A stretch of DNA of 64,000 bases from Novispirillum itersonii (GTDB lineage Bacteria; Pseudomonadota; Alphaproteobacteria; Rhodospirillales; Rhodospirillaceae), in contig NZ_JACIIX010000004.1 of NCBI RefSeq assembly GCF_014205675.1, positions 1 to 64,000 on the forward strand, in the 5' to 3' direction. Below, piece after piece: positions 25,692 to 35,694 of this stretch. The stretch's first letter is position 1; every line of letters begins with the position of its first letter. A program made the position numbers and the translations under genes. The notes under the pieces are model-generated. The model was not told where the DNA came from. It worked only from the letters and a program-made list of their open reading frames with translations, and made no database searches.

Positions 25692-26708
25692 ATGGACGCA
25701 CAGGCGCAACTCTCCTCGCTGTGGAGCCGGGGCCGGGATTTTCTTGGGACGGAGGTCGCTATTCTCGGCGGCGCGATGTCCTGGGTCTCGGAACGCCATC
25801 TGGTGGCGGCGATCTCCAACGCCGGGGGCTTCGGGGTTATCGCCTGTGGGTCCATGTCGCCCGACCTTCTTGATGCCGAGATCAAGGGCACGCAGGCCCT
25901 GACGGTGAAGCCGTTTGGCGTCAACCTGATCACCATGCATCCGCAGCTGGATGCCCTGATTGACGTCTGCCTTGCCAACAAGGTGTCGCATGTGGTGCTG
26001 GCCGGTGGCCTGCCCAGCGGTGCGTCGATCAAGCGGGCCAAGGATGGCGGTGCCAAGGTGATCTGCTTTGCTCCGGCGGTGGTGCTGGCGAAAAAGCTGG
26101 TCCGCTCCGGCGCTGATGCGCTGGTGATCGAGGGATCGGAAGCCGGTGGTCATATCGGGCCGGTGGCGACCAGTGTGCTGGCGCAGGAAATCCTGCCGGT
26201 GATCCGCGATGTTCCGGTGTTCGTGGCTGGCGGAATCGGGCGTGGCGAGGCCATCGTTTCCTATCTGGAGATGGGGGCGGCGGGGGTGCAGCTTGGCACC
26301 CGATTCGTCTGTGCGACGGAATGTATTGCCCACGAGAACTTCAAGAAGGCCTTCCTGAAGGCCAATGCCCGGGACGCGATGCCGACCGTGCAGCTGGATG
26401 CCCGTTTCCCGGTGATTCCGGTGCGGGCGCTGGTTAATAAGGGCACGGACCTGTTCATGGAAACCCAGCGGGTGGTGATCGAGCGCTTCAATAAGGGTGA
26501 GCTCGATCAGAAAGAAGCCCAGCTGGAGATTGAACATTTCTGGGCCGGGGCGCTGCGCCGGGCCGTGATTGATGGCGATATCGAGAATGGTTCGGTGATG
26601 GCCGGTCAGAGTGTTGGACTTGTGACCCAGGAACAGCCTACAGTGGATATCATTAAAGAGCTGGTTGATCAGGCTGTTACCGCGTTGCAGCTGCGGGCGG
26701 CCTCCTGA
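25692..26708 (+). CDS. Nitronate monooxygenase-like FMN protein (NPD family)
   Basis: The 338-residue TIM-barrel protein has the FMN-binding family blocks AILGGAMSWVSERHLVAAIS near 24-43, EGSEAGGHIGP near 145-155 and VAGGIGRGEAIVSYLEMGA near 178-196. These are shared by nitronate monooxygenases (2-nitropropane dioxygenases) and FabK-type enoyl reductases, so the substrate is unsure. A good AGAGGG ribosome site precedes ATG 25692. It lies between lysC and ptsP in the same direction. Confidence 0.85.
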   Translation: MDAQAQLSSLWSRGRDFLGTEVAILGGAMSWVSERHLVAAISNAGGFGVIACGSMSPDLLDAEIKGTQALTVKPFGVNLITMHPQLDALIDVCLANKVSHVVLAGGLPSGASIKRAKDGGAKVICFAPAVVLAKKLVRSGADALVIEGSEAGGHIGPVATSVLAQEILPVIRDVPVFVAGGIGRGEAIVSYLEMGAAGVQLGTRFVCATECIAHENFKKAFLKANARDAMPTVQLDARFPVIPVRALVNKGTDLFMETQRVVIERFNKGELDQKEAQLEIEHFWAGALRRAVIDGDIENGSVMAGQSVGLVTQEQPTVDIIKELVDQAVTALQLRAAS

Positions 26709-26757
26709 GGCTGCCGCTTTCCAGCACTGACCCTTCGCCGGAAAGGAGGCGGGCAGA

Positions 26758-29019
26758 ATGACCACAGACGCCGACATCGCACGCCGCCTGCTGGCCCGCC
26801 TGCGGGACGTCATGGCCGGGACCGGGGATACCCAGACCCGGCTCGATAAGGTCACCCATGCCATTGCCGACTCTTTCCGGGCGGATGTGTGTTCCATCTA
26901 CGTCATGCGTGCCGGGGAAGTGCTGGAGCTGTTTTCCACCGAAGGTCTGAAGCAGACTGCGGTGCACCAGACCCGCCTGCGCGTCGGTGAAGGTCTGGTC
27001 GGCGAGGTGGCGGCCCATGGCCGGGCGGTGGCTCTGGCGGATGCGTGGTCGCATCCATCGTTCGCCTATCGCCCGGAAACCGGTGAAGAACTGTTCCATT
27101 CCTTCGTCGGGGTGCCGGTGGTGCGCGGGTCGCGCGTGATCGGCGTTCTGGTCGTCCAGAACCGCGAGGAACGGGTCTATTCTGACGTCGAGGTCGAGAC
27201 GCTTGAAACCATTTCGATGGTTGTGGCGGAACTGATGGCGACGGCGGAGGTGGTCAGCCGTGACGAACTGATTCCGGCTGACGGGATCGGTCTGCTGCCG
27301 CTGCGTCTGGAAGGGGCCGGTCTGGCCCCCGGTGTCGGTATCGGCACCGTGGTGCTGCACCAGCCGCAGATCCGCGTCAAAAAGCTGGTGGCGGAAGACC
27401 CGGAGCTGGAGCTGGAGCGGCTGAAAACCGCCCTGTCGGCCCTGCGCACGCAGGTCGATGCCATGCTGGCGGCGGACGACGCCAGCGACACCGATTTTCT
27501 TGATGTTCTTCATGCCTACCGGATGTTCGCGCAGGACAACGGCTGGCGGAACAAAATGTCTGATGCCATCCGCACCGGCCTGACGGCCGAGGCGGCGGTG
27601 GTGAAGGTGCATGACGACACCCGCGTGCGCATGCAGCAGGTGACGGATCCCTATCTGCGCGAACGCCTGCACGATCTGGAAGATCTGGCCAACCGTCTGC
27701 TCAGTCATCTGGTGGGGGAAGACGGGCAGGGTGGAGCCCGTGATCTGCCGGATGATGCCATTCTGATCTGCCGTAATCTGGGGCCGACGGAGCTTCTTGA
27801 CTACGACCGCACCAAACTCCGTGGTCTGGTGATGGAAGAAGGCTCCCGCACCATGCATGCGGTGATTGTTGCCAAGGCACTGGGAATTCCCGTGGTGGCC
27901 CGGATTGAGAACATTTTCTCGATCGTCGAACCTTGGGACCCGGTGATCATTGACGGCACCCACGGGCAGGTTTTTGTCCGTCCGTCGGAGGATGTGCGGC
28001 GGCAGTTCACCAAGTCCCTGAAAGTCTATCGTCGGAAGCAGGCTGAATACGCCCAGCTCCGGGATGTTCCGGCGGTGTCGCTGGACGGCACGGAAGTGTC
28101 GCTGATGCTGAATGCCGGGCTGATGATCGACCTGCCGCATCTGGATGAAACCGGGGCCAGCGGAATTGGTCTGTACCGGACTGAACTGCCGTTCATGGCC
28201 CGCCCCTCGCTGCCGGATGTATCGTCGCAGCGGGCCCTGTATTCCAAAATTCTGGATCAGGCCAACGGTCGCCCGGTGGTGTTCCGGACCCTTGATGTCG
28301 GGTCTGACAAGGTTCTGCCGTACTGGCATGGCACCCCGGAAGATAACCCGGCCATGGGCTGGCGGTCGATCCGCATCACGCTGGACCGCCCGGCAATCCT
28401 GCGCGAACAGCTGCGGGCGCTGATTCAGGCGGCCAGCGGGCGGGAACTGCGGGTGATGTTCCCGATGGTTGCCGAAGTGGATGAACTGCTCCAGTCGAAG
28501 AAAATCCTGAAAATGGAGCTGGAAGAGCAGGCGGGAGCCGGGTTTATCCCGCAGTCGCTGAAGGTTGGCACCATGCTGGAGGTTCCGGCGCTGGTCTGGC
28601 AGCTCAAGGCACTGTTGCCGGAAATCGACTTTCTGTCTGTCGGCTCCAACGACCTGATGCAGTTTCTGTTCGCCTGCGACCGGGGCAATCCGCGCATGTC
28701 GGAGCGGTATGACGTGCTGTCTCCTGCGGCCCTGAGTGTGCTGAAGCAGATTATCGATGCCTGTAACGAGGCCGGAGTAAGTTGCTCGGTCTGCGGTGAG
28801 ATGGCAGGGCGTCCGCTGGAGGCGGTGACGCTGGCGGCGCTGGGGGTGAAGACCCTGTCGATGTCGGCCTCCGGCCTTGGCCCGGTCAAAGTGGCGTTGC
28901 GCTCTGCCGATCTGGGTCGGGTGCGCGATTATGTCACACAGCAGCTGCAAACGGCCCCGCATTCCCTGCGGTCCCGGTTGCGGAACTATGCGGTGGACAT
29001 GGGCATCCGCCTCAGCTGA
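26758..29019 (+). CDS. ptsP: Nitrogen-PTS phosphotransferase EI-Ntr (PtsP)
   Basis: PtsP takes phosphate from PEP and passes it to NPr and then PtsN; the cascade regulates nitrogen and potassium metabolism. The 753-residue protein has an N-terminal GAF domain (about 1-150) and then enzyme I. The phosphorylated histidine is His367 in SRTMHAVIVAKALGIP. The PEP-binding part follows (GIGLYRTELPFM near 463, LSVGSNDLMQFLFACDRG near 626, and the catalytic Cys in CSVCGEMAG near 683). ATG 26758 has a near-ideal AAAGGAGG site. The GAF domain may sense glutamine in related bacteria. Confidence 0.95.
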   Translation: MTTDADIARRLLARLRDVMAGTGDTQTRLDKVTHAIADSFRADVCSIYVMRAGEVLELFSTEGLKQTAVHQTRLRVGEGLVGEVAAHGRAVALADAWSHPSFAYRPETGEELFHSFVGVPVVRGSRVIGVLVVQNREERVYSDVEVETLETISMVVAELMATAEVVSRDELIPADGIGLLPLRLEGAGLAPGVGIGTVVLHQPQIRVKKLVAEDPELELERLKTALSALRTQVDAMLAADDASDTDFLDVLHAYRMFAQDNGWRNKMSDAIRTGLTAEAAVVKVHDDTRVRMQQVTDPYLRERLHDLEDLANRLLSHLVGEDGQGGARDLPDDAILICRNLGPTELLDYDRTKLRGLVMEEGSRTMHAVIVAKALGIPVVARIENIFSIVEPWDPVIIDGTHGQVFVRPSEDVRRQFTKSLKVYRRKQAEYAQLRDVPAVSLDGTEVSLMLNAGLMIDLPHLDETGASGIGLYRTELPFMARPSLPDVSSQRALYSKILDQANGRPVVFRTLDVGSDKVLPYWHGTPEDNPAMGWRSIRITLDRPAILREQLRALIQAASGRELRVMFPMVAEVDELLQSKKILKMELEEQAGAGFIPQSLKVGTMLEVPALVWQLKALLPEIDFLSVGSNDLMQFLFACDRGNPRMSERYDVLSPAALSVLKQIIDACNEAGVSCSVCGEMAGRPLEAVTLAALGVKTLSMSASGLGPVKVALRSADLGRVRDYVTQQLQTAPHSLRSRLRNYAVDMGIRLS

Positions 29020-29186
29020 CCACGGGCGGCACCTCTGTGGGTGATTATTGTTTTAATTCATGATCGTGTCATGGCGGATGCCCGTCCGGCGCAGCGGTAA
29101 CTGTTGCGGCGGCTGGGGGCATTTGTTAGCGTTGCCCTCGCAAGTTAAACGGGCCTGAAAGCGGGCTCAGCACCGGGATCATCAGA

Positions 29187-30713
29187 ATGACCGCTGAAAA
29201 CCAGATGACGGGAAAAACCGGAGAAGTCGGCCGCCTGCTGAAGGCTGCGCGGGAGGAAAGCCGCCAGAACCTCCGCGATGTGGCAGAGCGCCTGCGGATC
29301 CGGTACCAGTTTCTGGAAGCGATCGAAGAGGGCCGGTATCAGGATCTTCCCGGGGCTGCCTATGCCAACGGGTTTGTCCGGGCCTATGCTGAATATCTCG
29401 GCCTTGACGGGCTTGAGATCGCCCGCCGTTTCAAGGAAGAGGGCGCGGTCGGCAAGGTCGGGAATGAACTGTCTTTTCCGGTCCCGGCTGCTGAAAGCGG
29501 TCTGCCGTCCCGGTCCCTGCTTCTGGCAGGGGTGGCGATGTTGGGCGTTGTTTACGGTGTGTGGCATTATGTCGGCAGCCCCGACAAGCCCTTGGCCGAC
29601 GTGGTGCAGGATATCCCGGACCGGATTGCCGCGCTGATGCGCAGCACCCCGGATGCGGAAGATGCGCTGAAGCGGGAACCGGTGATTGCTCCGGCCTCCC
29701 AGAGCCCGGCTCCGGCCCCGCAGGTTGCCGTCGCCCCGGCAGCGCCGCCTGCTCCGGTAACCCCGGTGGTTGCCCCGGTGGTTGTTCCTCCGGCACCGCC
29801 GCCGCCTGCGGCTCCGGCAAAACCGGCGCATTCGGAAACGGCACAGGAACCGATCAGCACTGCTGAGGCTGATATTGAGCCTCCGGCTGAGGAGCACGAA
29901 GATCCGCCTGCCGCCGTGGCTCCGCTGCCTGCCCCGACGGCGGCCCTGCCATCAGTTCCGGCAGCCCCCGCAACGGGGTCAGCTCCGGCGGTTCTTCCGG
30001 CGGTGAAGCCCGTGGTTCCGCCCTCAGCGGCGCATCCGTCTTCTCCGGCGACCCCTCCTGCTCCGGCTGCCGTCCCGGCCGCAAAGCCGGTCACGGCTGC
30101 CCCTGTTTCCGTTCCGGCGGTGCCTCCGGCCTCCGCTCCGGCCTCCGCTCCGGCGGCGCAGACCGCAGCCGCACCTGCCAAGCCGACAGCACAGTCGCCC
30201 GCTCCAGTTGTGCCTCCGGCTCCGGCCGCTGCGGGGAAGCCTGTTACGGCACCTGCCTCTCCTCTGGCGGCGCTTCCGTCCCAACCCTCTGCTGCACCGA
30301 CGCCACCGGCTCCGGCGGCCGCCTCTCCGGCTCTCGCAGCCACCCCGGCGCGGGTTGAACCGACCACGGCCCCGGTGGAACGGCAGGGAACCGATGCGGG
30401 CGCGGATGGGGCTTCCTCTCAGGGCCGGGTCTTCGGCGAGGAAAACGGCGGGGCCCGTGTCGTCCTCCGGGCCCGGGCTGACTCCTGGGTTCAGGTCCGC
30501 AACGCTGACGGTCTGCTGATGAGCCGCCTGCTGCGCAAGGGCGACAGCTACATGGTTCCCAACCAAGGGGGGCTGGAGCTGATGACCGGGAACGCCGGAG
30601 GTCTGGATATCGTGGTCGATGGCAAGACATTGCCGACGCTGGGGAAGGCGGGGGAAGTGCGGAAAGGGATTCCGTTGCAGCCCGAGGCCCTGAAGGCGGG
30701 TGCCGCTCAATAA
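29187..30713 (+). CDS. RodZ-like membrane protein (HTH_25 + DUF4115)
   Basis: RodZ anchors the MreB cytoskeleton and shapes the cell. Residues 10-75 are a cytoplasmic helix-turn-helix of the HTH_25 type (LLKAAREESRQNLRDVAERL). One membrane helix follows at about 113-133 (SLLLAGVAMLGVVYGVW). Residues about 165-400 are a long Pro/Ala/Val linker of low complexity. The C-terminal periplasmic DUF4115 domain (residues 415-495, VVLRARADSWVQVRNADG) is intact. At 508 residues it is longer than E. coli RodZ because of the linker. It is followed by ispG, as is usual for rodZ. Confidence 0.85.
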   Translation: MTAENQMTGKTGEVGRLLKAAREESRQNLRDVAERLRIRYQFLEAIEEGRYQDLPGAAYANGFVRAYAEYLGLDGLEIARRFKEEGAVGKVGNELSFPVPAAESGLPSRSLLLAGVAMLGVVYGVWHYVGSPDKPLADVVQDIPDRIAALMRSTPDAEDALKREPVIAPASQSPAPAPQVAVAPAAPPAPVTPVVAPVVVPPAPPPPAAPAKPAHSETAQEPISTAEADIEPPAEEHEDPPAAVAPLPAPTAALPSVPAAPATGSAPAVLPAVKPVVPPSAAHPSSPATPPAPAAVPAAKPVTAAPVSVPAVPPASAPASAPAAQTAAAPAKPTAQSPAPVVPPAPAAAGKPVTAPASPLAALPSQPSAAPTPPAPAAASPALAATPARVEPTTAPVERQGTDAGADGASSQGRVFGEENGGARVVLRARADSWVQVRNADGLLMSRLLRKGDSYMVPNQGGLELMTGNAGGLDIVVDGKTLPTLGKAGEVRKGIPLQPEALKAGAAQ

Positions 30714-30750
30714 TCGGGAACACCCGGGCCGTATTCTCCTGCGACAGGGG

Positions 30751-30774
30751 CGGTCCGGGGTTCCGCCCGGACCG
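30751..30774 (+). other. Hairpin between rodZ and ispG
   Basis: CGGTCCGGG pairs exactly with CCCGGACCG over a 6-base loop. No T-run follows, so it is an RNA-stability or attenuation candidate rather than a terminator. Confidence 0.5.
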
Positions 30775-30868
30775 GGGACAGGCTATATAGCGCGTGTCCC
30801 CGGTGTCGTCGGCCCCTGTGCCGTCGGGTCCGGGGCAAACTCCCCGTCGCGTTCACAGCAGGCCCGTC

Positions 30869-32014
30869 ATGAGCAGCGCTCCCGAATACCGTCAGATTCT
30901 CCGCCGTAAGTCGCGCCAGATTTTTGTGGGTTCGGTCCCGGTTGGCGGTGGTGCACCGATTTCGGTGCAGACCATGACCAATACCCTGACCCATGATGTG
31001 AAAGGGACGCTGGCCCAGATCCTGAAGTCGGCGGAAGCCGGGGCGGATATTGTCCGGGTGTCTTGCCCGGATGAGGCGTCAACGGCGGCGCTGAAGGAAA
31101 TCGTCCGGGAATCCCCGGTGCCGATCGTGGCGGATATTCACTTCCACTATAAGCGTGCGATTGAGGCTGCCGAGGCCGGAGCTGCCTGCCTGCGGATCAA
31201 TCCCGGTAACATCGGGTCAGAGCAGCGGGTGCGGGACGTCATCAAGGCGGCCAAGGATTACAACTGCTCGATGCGGATCGGTGTCAATGCCGGGTCGCTG
31301 GAGCGGGATCTTCTGGAGCAGTTCGGCGAACCGAACCCGGCGGCGATGGTGGAAAGCGCCCGTCGCCATATCCGCATTCTGGAAGACAACGACTTCTTCA
31401 ATTTCAAGATCAGCGTCAAGGCTTCTGACGTGTTTCTGGCGGTTGCCGCCTATCAGGAACTGGCCGAAGCCTGCGATTATCCGCTGCACCTTGGCATCAC
31501 CGAGGCCGGGGGCCTGCGCGGCGGCACCGTCAAGTCCTCCATCGGGCTCGGCATGCTGCTGTGGTCCGGCATCGGCGATACCATCCGGGTGTCGCTGTCG
31601 GCCCCGCCGGAAGAGGAAGTGAAGGTCGGCTTCGATATCCTGAAGTCGCTGGATCTGCGCCATCGTGGGGTGCGGGTGGTGTCCTGCCCGTCCTGTGCCC
31701 GGCAGGGGTTTGACGTGATCAAGACGGTGGCGATGCTGGAAGACCGCGTCGCCCATATCCAGACCCCGATCACCCTGTCGATCATCGGCTGTATCGTCAA
31801 TGGCCCCGGCGAGGCGCGGGAAACCGACATCGGCCTGACCGGCGGCGGCAACGGCACCCACATGGTCTATCTGGCCGGACGGCAGGATCACCAGACCAGC
31901 ACCGAGCAGATGGTCGATCATCTGGTGGAGCTGATTGAAAAGAAGGCTGCGGCGGTGGAAGCGGCCAAGGCCGAGGCGGCAATGGCGGCTGACAAGCCGT
32001 CTGCCGCAGAATAA
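30869..32014 (+). CDS. ispG: 4-hydroxy-3-methylbut-2-en-1-yl diphosphate synthase
   Basis: IspG (GcpE) is the [4Fe-4S] enzyme of the MEP isoprenoid pathway. The 381-residue protein has the TIM-barrel start [19 protein letters not shown] and the cluster cysteines in [13 protein letters not shown] near 272 and [12 protein letters not shown] near 305, with the catalytic glutamate in the last motif. The frame extends upstream of ATG 30869, but that part overlaps the intergenic hairpin region. The pathway also appears in the window as ispDF. Confidence 0.96.
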   Translation: MSSAPEYRQILRRKSRQIFVGSVPVGGGAPISVQTMTNTLTHDVKGTLAQILKSAEAGADIVRVSCPDEASTAALKEIVRESPVPIVADIHFHYKRAIEAAEAGAACLRINPGNIGSEQRVRDVIKAAKDYNCSMRIGVNAGSLERDLLEQFGEPNPAAMVESARRHIRILEDNDFFNFKISVKASDVFLAVAAYQELAEACDYPLHLGITEAGGLRGGTVKSSIGLGMLLWSGIGDTIRVSLSAPPEEEVKVGFDILKSLDLRHRGVRVVSCPSCARQGFDVIKTVAMLEDRVAHIQTPITLSIIGCIVNGPGEARETDIGLTGGGNGTHMVYLAGRQDHQTSTEQMVDHLVELIEKKAAAVEAAKAEAAMAADKPSAAE

Positions 32015-32055
32015 TATCTTTCTTTATTTGTTTCTCAGATAACGGAGTACGGATC

Positions 32056-33297
32056 GTGGCTTCCCTGCAACCTGTTCGTGGTACGCATGACCTCCTGTTC
32101 GAAGACATGCGCCGCCATCACGCCGTGATCGAACGGGCGAAGGGCATTGCCGGTCTGTATGGCTTCGAAGAGGTCATCACCCCGATCTTTGAATTCACCG
32201 AGGTGTTCACCCGCACCATCGGAGAAACCTCGGACATCGTTTCCAAGGAAATGTATGCCTTTGAACGGTCCGGCGATCAGCTCTGTCTGCGCCCGGAAGG
32301 GACGGCGGGCGTCTGCCGGGCGTTCGTTTCCAACGGGTTGCAGCAGCAGGTGCCGTTCAAGGCGTTCTATGCCGGGCCGATGTTCCGCTACGAACGCCCG
32401 CAGAAGGGCCGTCAACGCCAGTTCCACCAGATCGGGGTGGAGCTGATCGGTGCCGATACCCCGAAGGCGGATGTGGAAGTACTGGTTCTCGCCTCGCACA
32501 TTCTTGATGCGCTTGGCCTGAAAGGGCAGGTGACGCTGGAGCTGAACACGCTGGGCGATACCGCCAGCCGGGCCGCTTACCGTGACCGTCTGGTGGAATT
32601 CCTGACCCCGTACCGCAATGATCTGTCCGACGACAGCAAGGTGCGGCTGGACAAGAACCCGCTGCGGATTCTGGATTCCAAGGATGAAGGCGACCGCCGC
32701 CTGATCGCCGAGGCCCCGAAGATGGAAGAGAGCCTGAATGCGGAATCCCGCGCTTTCTTCGAGACCGTTCAGGCTGGCCTGACCGCCCATGGCATTTCCT
32801 ATGTGGTCAACCCGAAGCTGGTGCGCGGTCTGGATTATTACTGTCACACCGCCTTTGAATTCGTCACCACCGCCCTTGGGGCGCAGGGGACGGTTCTGGC
32901 CGGTGGCCGGTATGATGGCCTGATCGAGGCCATGGGCGGTCCCTCCACCCCCGGCGTTGGCTGGGCCGGTGGCATCGAACGTCTGGCCCTGTTGCTGGCT
33001 GATGTGCCGGGTAAGGCCCGCCCGATTGCTGTCATCCCGATGGGGGATGCGGCGGAAGGGGAAGCCGATGCCATCACCGGCCGTCTGCGCCGGGCCGGGT
33101 ATGCGGTGGATCTGGCCTATTCCGGCAACATGAAAAAACGGATGAAGCGGGCCAACACCGTCAACGCCCGGGTCGCCGTAATCCTCGGCGAGGATGAGCT
33201 GAAGCAGGGTGCGGCGGCGGTCCGTGATCTGGACAGCGGCGAGCAGGTTCTGGTGCCGCTGGCGGCTCTGGAAACGGATCTCGCCCGGTTCCGCTAG
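32056..33297 (+). CDS. hisS: Histidyl-tRNA synthetase
   Basis: The 413-residue class II synthetase charges tRNA-His. It has motif 1 and the histidine-binding block [12 protein letters not shown] near 80, motif 2 [19 protein letters not shown] near 113, [15 protein letters not shown] near 255, and motif 3 [15 protein letters not shown] near 302. The start is GTG 32056 behind AACGGAG. It is 41 bases after ispG, as in many bacteria. Confidence 0.97.
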   Translation: MASLQPVRGTHDLLFEDMRRHHAVIERAKGIAGLYGFEEVITPIFEFTEVFTRTIGETSDIVSKEMYAFERSGDQLCLRPEGTAGVCRAFVSNGLQQQVPFKAFYAGPMFRYERPQKGRQRQFHQIGVELIGADTPKADVEVLVLASHILDALGLKGQVTLELNTLGDTASRAAYRDRLVEFLTPYRNDLSDDSKVRLDKNPLRILDSKDEGDRRLIAEAPKMEESLNAESRAFFETVQAGLTAHGISYVVNPKLVRGLDYYCHTAFEFVTTALGAQGTVLAGGRYDGLIEAMGGPSTPGVGWAGGIERLALLLADVPGKARPIAVIPMGDAAEGEADAITGRLRRAGYAVDLAYSGNMKKRMKRANTVNARVAVILGEDELKQGAAAVRDLDSGEQVLVPLAALETDLARFR

Positions 33298-33318
33298 GAT
33301 CGGGCAGGGGCCGGAGGG

Positions 33319-34632
33319 ATGACCCACCGCGCCGCCGCCCGGCTCTGCATTGTCGGCCTCAACCACCGGTCCAGCGCCCTGTCCCTGCGGGACGCGCTGG
33401 CGGTGGATGACCCGGTCATGCCGCAGGCCCTGTCGGAGGCGCGGGCCCTTGGCCTGACCGATACTATTCTGTTGTCCACCTGTGACCGGGTGGAACTGAT
33501 TGGCTGCGGGGATGACAGTGCAGCCACCCTTGCCGCCATGACCCGTTTTTTTGCCAGCCGGGCCGGACGGGATGAAACCGATCTGGCCGGGCATGTCTAT
33601 GCCCTGACCGGGGTTGATGCCCTGCGGCATCTGTTCGCGGTGGCGGCATCGCTCGACAGCATGATTGTCGGGGAGCCGCACGTACTGGGGCAGGTGAAGG
33701 CCGCCCATCGCATGGCGCGGGATGCCGGTCTTCTCAGTGGCGATCTGGATACCTGCGTGCAGGCGGCTTTTTCCGCGGCCAAGCGGGTCCGGCACGAAAC
33801 CACCATCGCGGAAGGTCCGGTTTCGGTCACCTCGTCTGCGGTGCAGACGGCCCGGGACCTGTTCGGTGATCTGAAGCGCTGTACGGTCCTGCTGGCCGGG
33901 GGGGCCGATATCGGCCCCCTGACGGTGGAGGCTCTTCAGGCCGCCGGTGTGCAGCGCCTGATGGTCACCGCCCGCCGTCCGGTGCGGGCTGAACAGATTG
34001 CCCGGACCCTTGGCGGCCAACCTGTGCCGTTTGATCAGGTGTCCCGGCTGATTGCCGAGGCGGATGTGGTGGTGACCTCCATCGGCAGCCGGACCCCGGC
34101 GGTAACGCCGGAAGCGGTGACCGCCGCCCTGAAGCAGCGGCGGCAAAAGCCGATCCTGTTTCTGGATGTCGGCGTTCCCGGCGATGTGGAACCGGCAGTC
34201 AACCGTATCTCCAACGCATTTCTCTATGATCTGGAAGATCTGGAGCGGGTGGCCCATCAGGGCCTGTCCCGGCGGGAGGCCGCAACCTCGGCAGCGTGGG
34301 GGATCATCACCGCTGAAGTCGAAGGTTTCCTGAAGGCGCAGGCGGAGCGGGCCGCCGTTCCCGCTATTGCGGCTTTGCACCGGCTGTTTGAGGCGGAGCG
34401 GCAGCGGATTTTGCATGACGGGCACCCCGATGCGGAAAAAGCCACCCACCTGTTGGTGGCGCGGCTGCTGCACGGTCCGTCGGAGGTTCTGCGTCATCTG
34501 GCGGCAGGATCGGCGGAGGAACGGGCGCAGGCGGCACAGGCCGAGGCGCTTCTGCTGCGGCTGTTCCAGCCTTCCGGCGCGATACGACACCGGGGCGGCA
34601 CGGCTCCGGCGGACAATGAAGACGAAGGATGA
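33319..34632 (+). CDS. hemA: Glutamyl-tRNA reductase
   Basis: HemA makes glutamate semialdehyde, the first step of C5-type tetrapyrrole synthesis. The 437-residue protein has the N-terminal catalytic region with its active cysteine in LSTCDRVEL near 53 (the usual motif is STCNR, here Asp replaces Asn), MIVGEPHVLGQVKAAH near 115, and an NADPH-binding domain near 180-310. Presence of this enzyme means 5-aminolevulinate can be made without ALA synthase, or both exist. It is 21 bases after hisS and 6 bases before prfA. Confidence 0.94.
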   Translation: MTHRAAARLCIVGLNHRSSALSLRDALAVDDPVMPQALSEARALGLTDTILLSTCDRVELIGCGDDSAATLAAMTRFFASRAGRDETDLAGHVYALTGVDALRHLFAVAASLDSMIVGEPHVLGQVKAAHRMARDAGLLSGDLDTCVQAAFSAAKRVRHETTIAEGPVSVTSSAVQTARDLFGDLKRCTVLLAGGADIGPLTVEALQAAGVQRLMVTARRPVRAEQIARTLGGQPVPFDQVSRLIAEADVVVTSIGSRTPAVTPEAVTAALKQRRQKPILFLDVGVPGDVEPAVNRISNAFLYDLEDLERVAHQGLSRREAATSAAWGIITAEVEGFLKAQAERAAVPAIAALHRLFEAERQRILHDGHPDAEKATHLLVARLLHGPSEVLRHLAAGSAEERAQAAQAEALLLRLFQPSGAIRHRGGTAPADNEDEG

Positions 34633-34638
34633 CACCGC

Positions 34639-35694
34639 GTGTCTCTGGATGAAAAGCTGACCCGGGTTCTGGCCCGGCATGATGAACTGAGCGATCTGCT
34701 GGCCCACGACCCGAAGGCCGATATCGCGAAGCTGTCGAAAGAGCTGTCGGATCTTGATCCGGTGGTGGAGCAGATCCGTGCCTTCCGCAAGGTTCAGGCC
34801 GACTTTGCCGATGCCGAGGCCCTGATGGCCGACCCGGACATGAAGGATCTGGCGGAGGAAGAGTTCCATCGCCTGAAGAAGCTGATCCCGGAGATGGAGC
34901 AGGCCGTCCGTCTGGCCTTGCTGCCGAAGGATGAGGTGGATGAGCGCAACGCCATTCTGGAAGTCCGGGCTGGAACCGGGGGCGAGGAAGCCGCCCTGTT
35001 CGCCGCCAGTCTGCTGCGGATGTATGAGCGTTATGCGGCCAGTAAAGGCTGGCGGTTTGAGGTGATGGACGTCAACGAGACCGGATTGGGAGGATATAAG
35101 GAAGCGGTGGCCCAGATTACCGGGCGCAACGTTTTCGGTCGCCTGAAGTATGAGTCCGGTGCCCATCGGGTGCAACGGGTGCCAGAGACGGAATCCGGCG
35201 GCCGGATCCACACCTCGGCGGCGACGGTGGCAGTGCTGCCGGAGGCGCAGGAGGTTGACGTGCAGATCAATGAAAATGATCTGCGGATTGACACCTACCG
35301 CTCGCAGGGAGCCGGGGGGCAGCATGTGAACACCACCGATTCCGCAGTCCGCATCACCCATGTCCCGACCGGCGTGGTCGTGGCCTGTCAGGAAGAGCGC
35401 AGCCAGATCAAGAACCGCGCCAAGGCGATGTCGATGCTGCGGGCGAAACTGTATGACGAGCAGCGGCGGCGGCTGGATGCCGAGCGCTCGGCGGACCGGC
35501 GGTCGCAGGTCGGCTCCGGGGACCGCTCGGAACGGATCCGCACCTATAACTTCCCGCAGGGCCGGGTGACCGACCACCGCATCAACCTGACCAGTTACAC
35601 CCTTGAAAAGGTGATGCAGGGCGAAGGTCTGGATGACTTCATCGACGCCCTGACCGCCGAGGATCAGGCCAGCCGTCTGGCGGAGCTGGACTGA
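34639..35694 (+). CDS. prfA: Peptide chain release factor 1
   Basis: RF1 ends translation at UAA and UAG. The 351-residue protein has the GGQ motif in [15 protein letters not shown] near 226-240 and the family blocks [14 protein letters not shown] near 110 and [20 protein letters not shown] near 170. The start is GTG 34639. Its stop TGA overlaps the prmC ATG, and PrmC methylates the GGQ glutamine of this protein, so the coupling is functional as well. Confidence 0.97.
   Translation: MSLDEKLTRVLARHDELSDLLAHDPKADIAKLSKELSDLDPVVEQIRAFRKVQADFADAEALMADPDMKDLAEEEFHRLKKLIPEMEQAVRLALLPKDEVDERNAILEVRAGTGGEEAALFAASLLRMYERYAASKGWRFEVMDVNETGLGGYKEAVAQITGRNVFGRLKYESGAHRVQRVPETESGGRIHTSAATVAVLPEAQEVDVQINENDLRIDTYRSQGAGGQHVNTTDSAVRITHVPTGVVVACQEERSQIKNRAKAMSMLRAKLYDEQRRRLDAERSADRRSQVGSGDRSERIRTYNFPQGRVTDHRINLTSYTLEKVMQGEGLDDFIDALTAEDQASRLAELD

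Noticed and set aside
26677-28962. Long minus-strand open frame opposite ptsP
   Set aside because: Shadow of ptsP, which has its catalytic residues and a strong ribosome site.
32035-35577. Very long open frame (about 1180 codons) on the minus strand opposite hisS, hemA and prfA
   Set aside because: It is a shadow of three well-identified genes; its sequence is rich in His, Arg and Pro and matches no family. GC-rich codon use suppresses stops in this frame.
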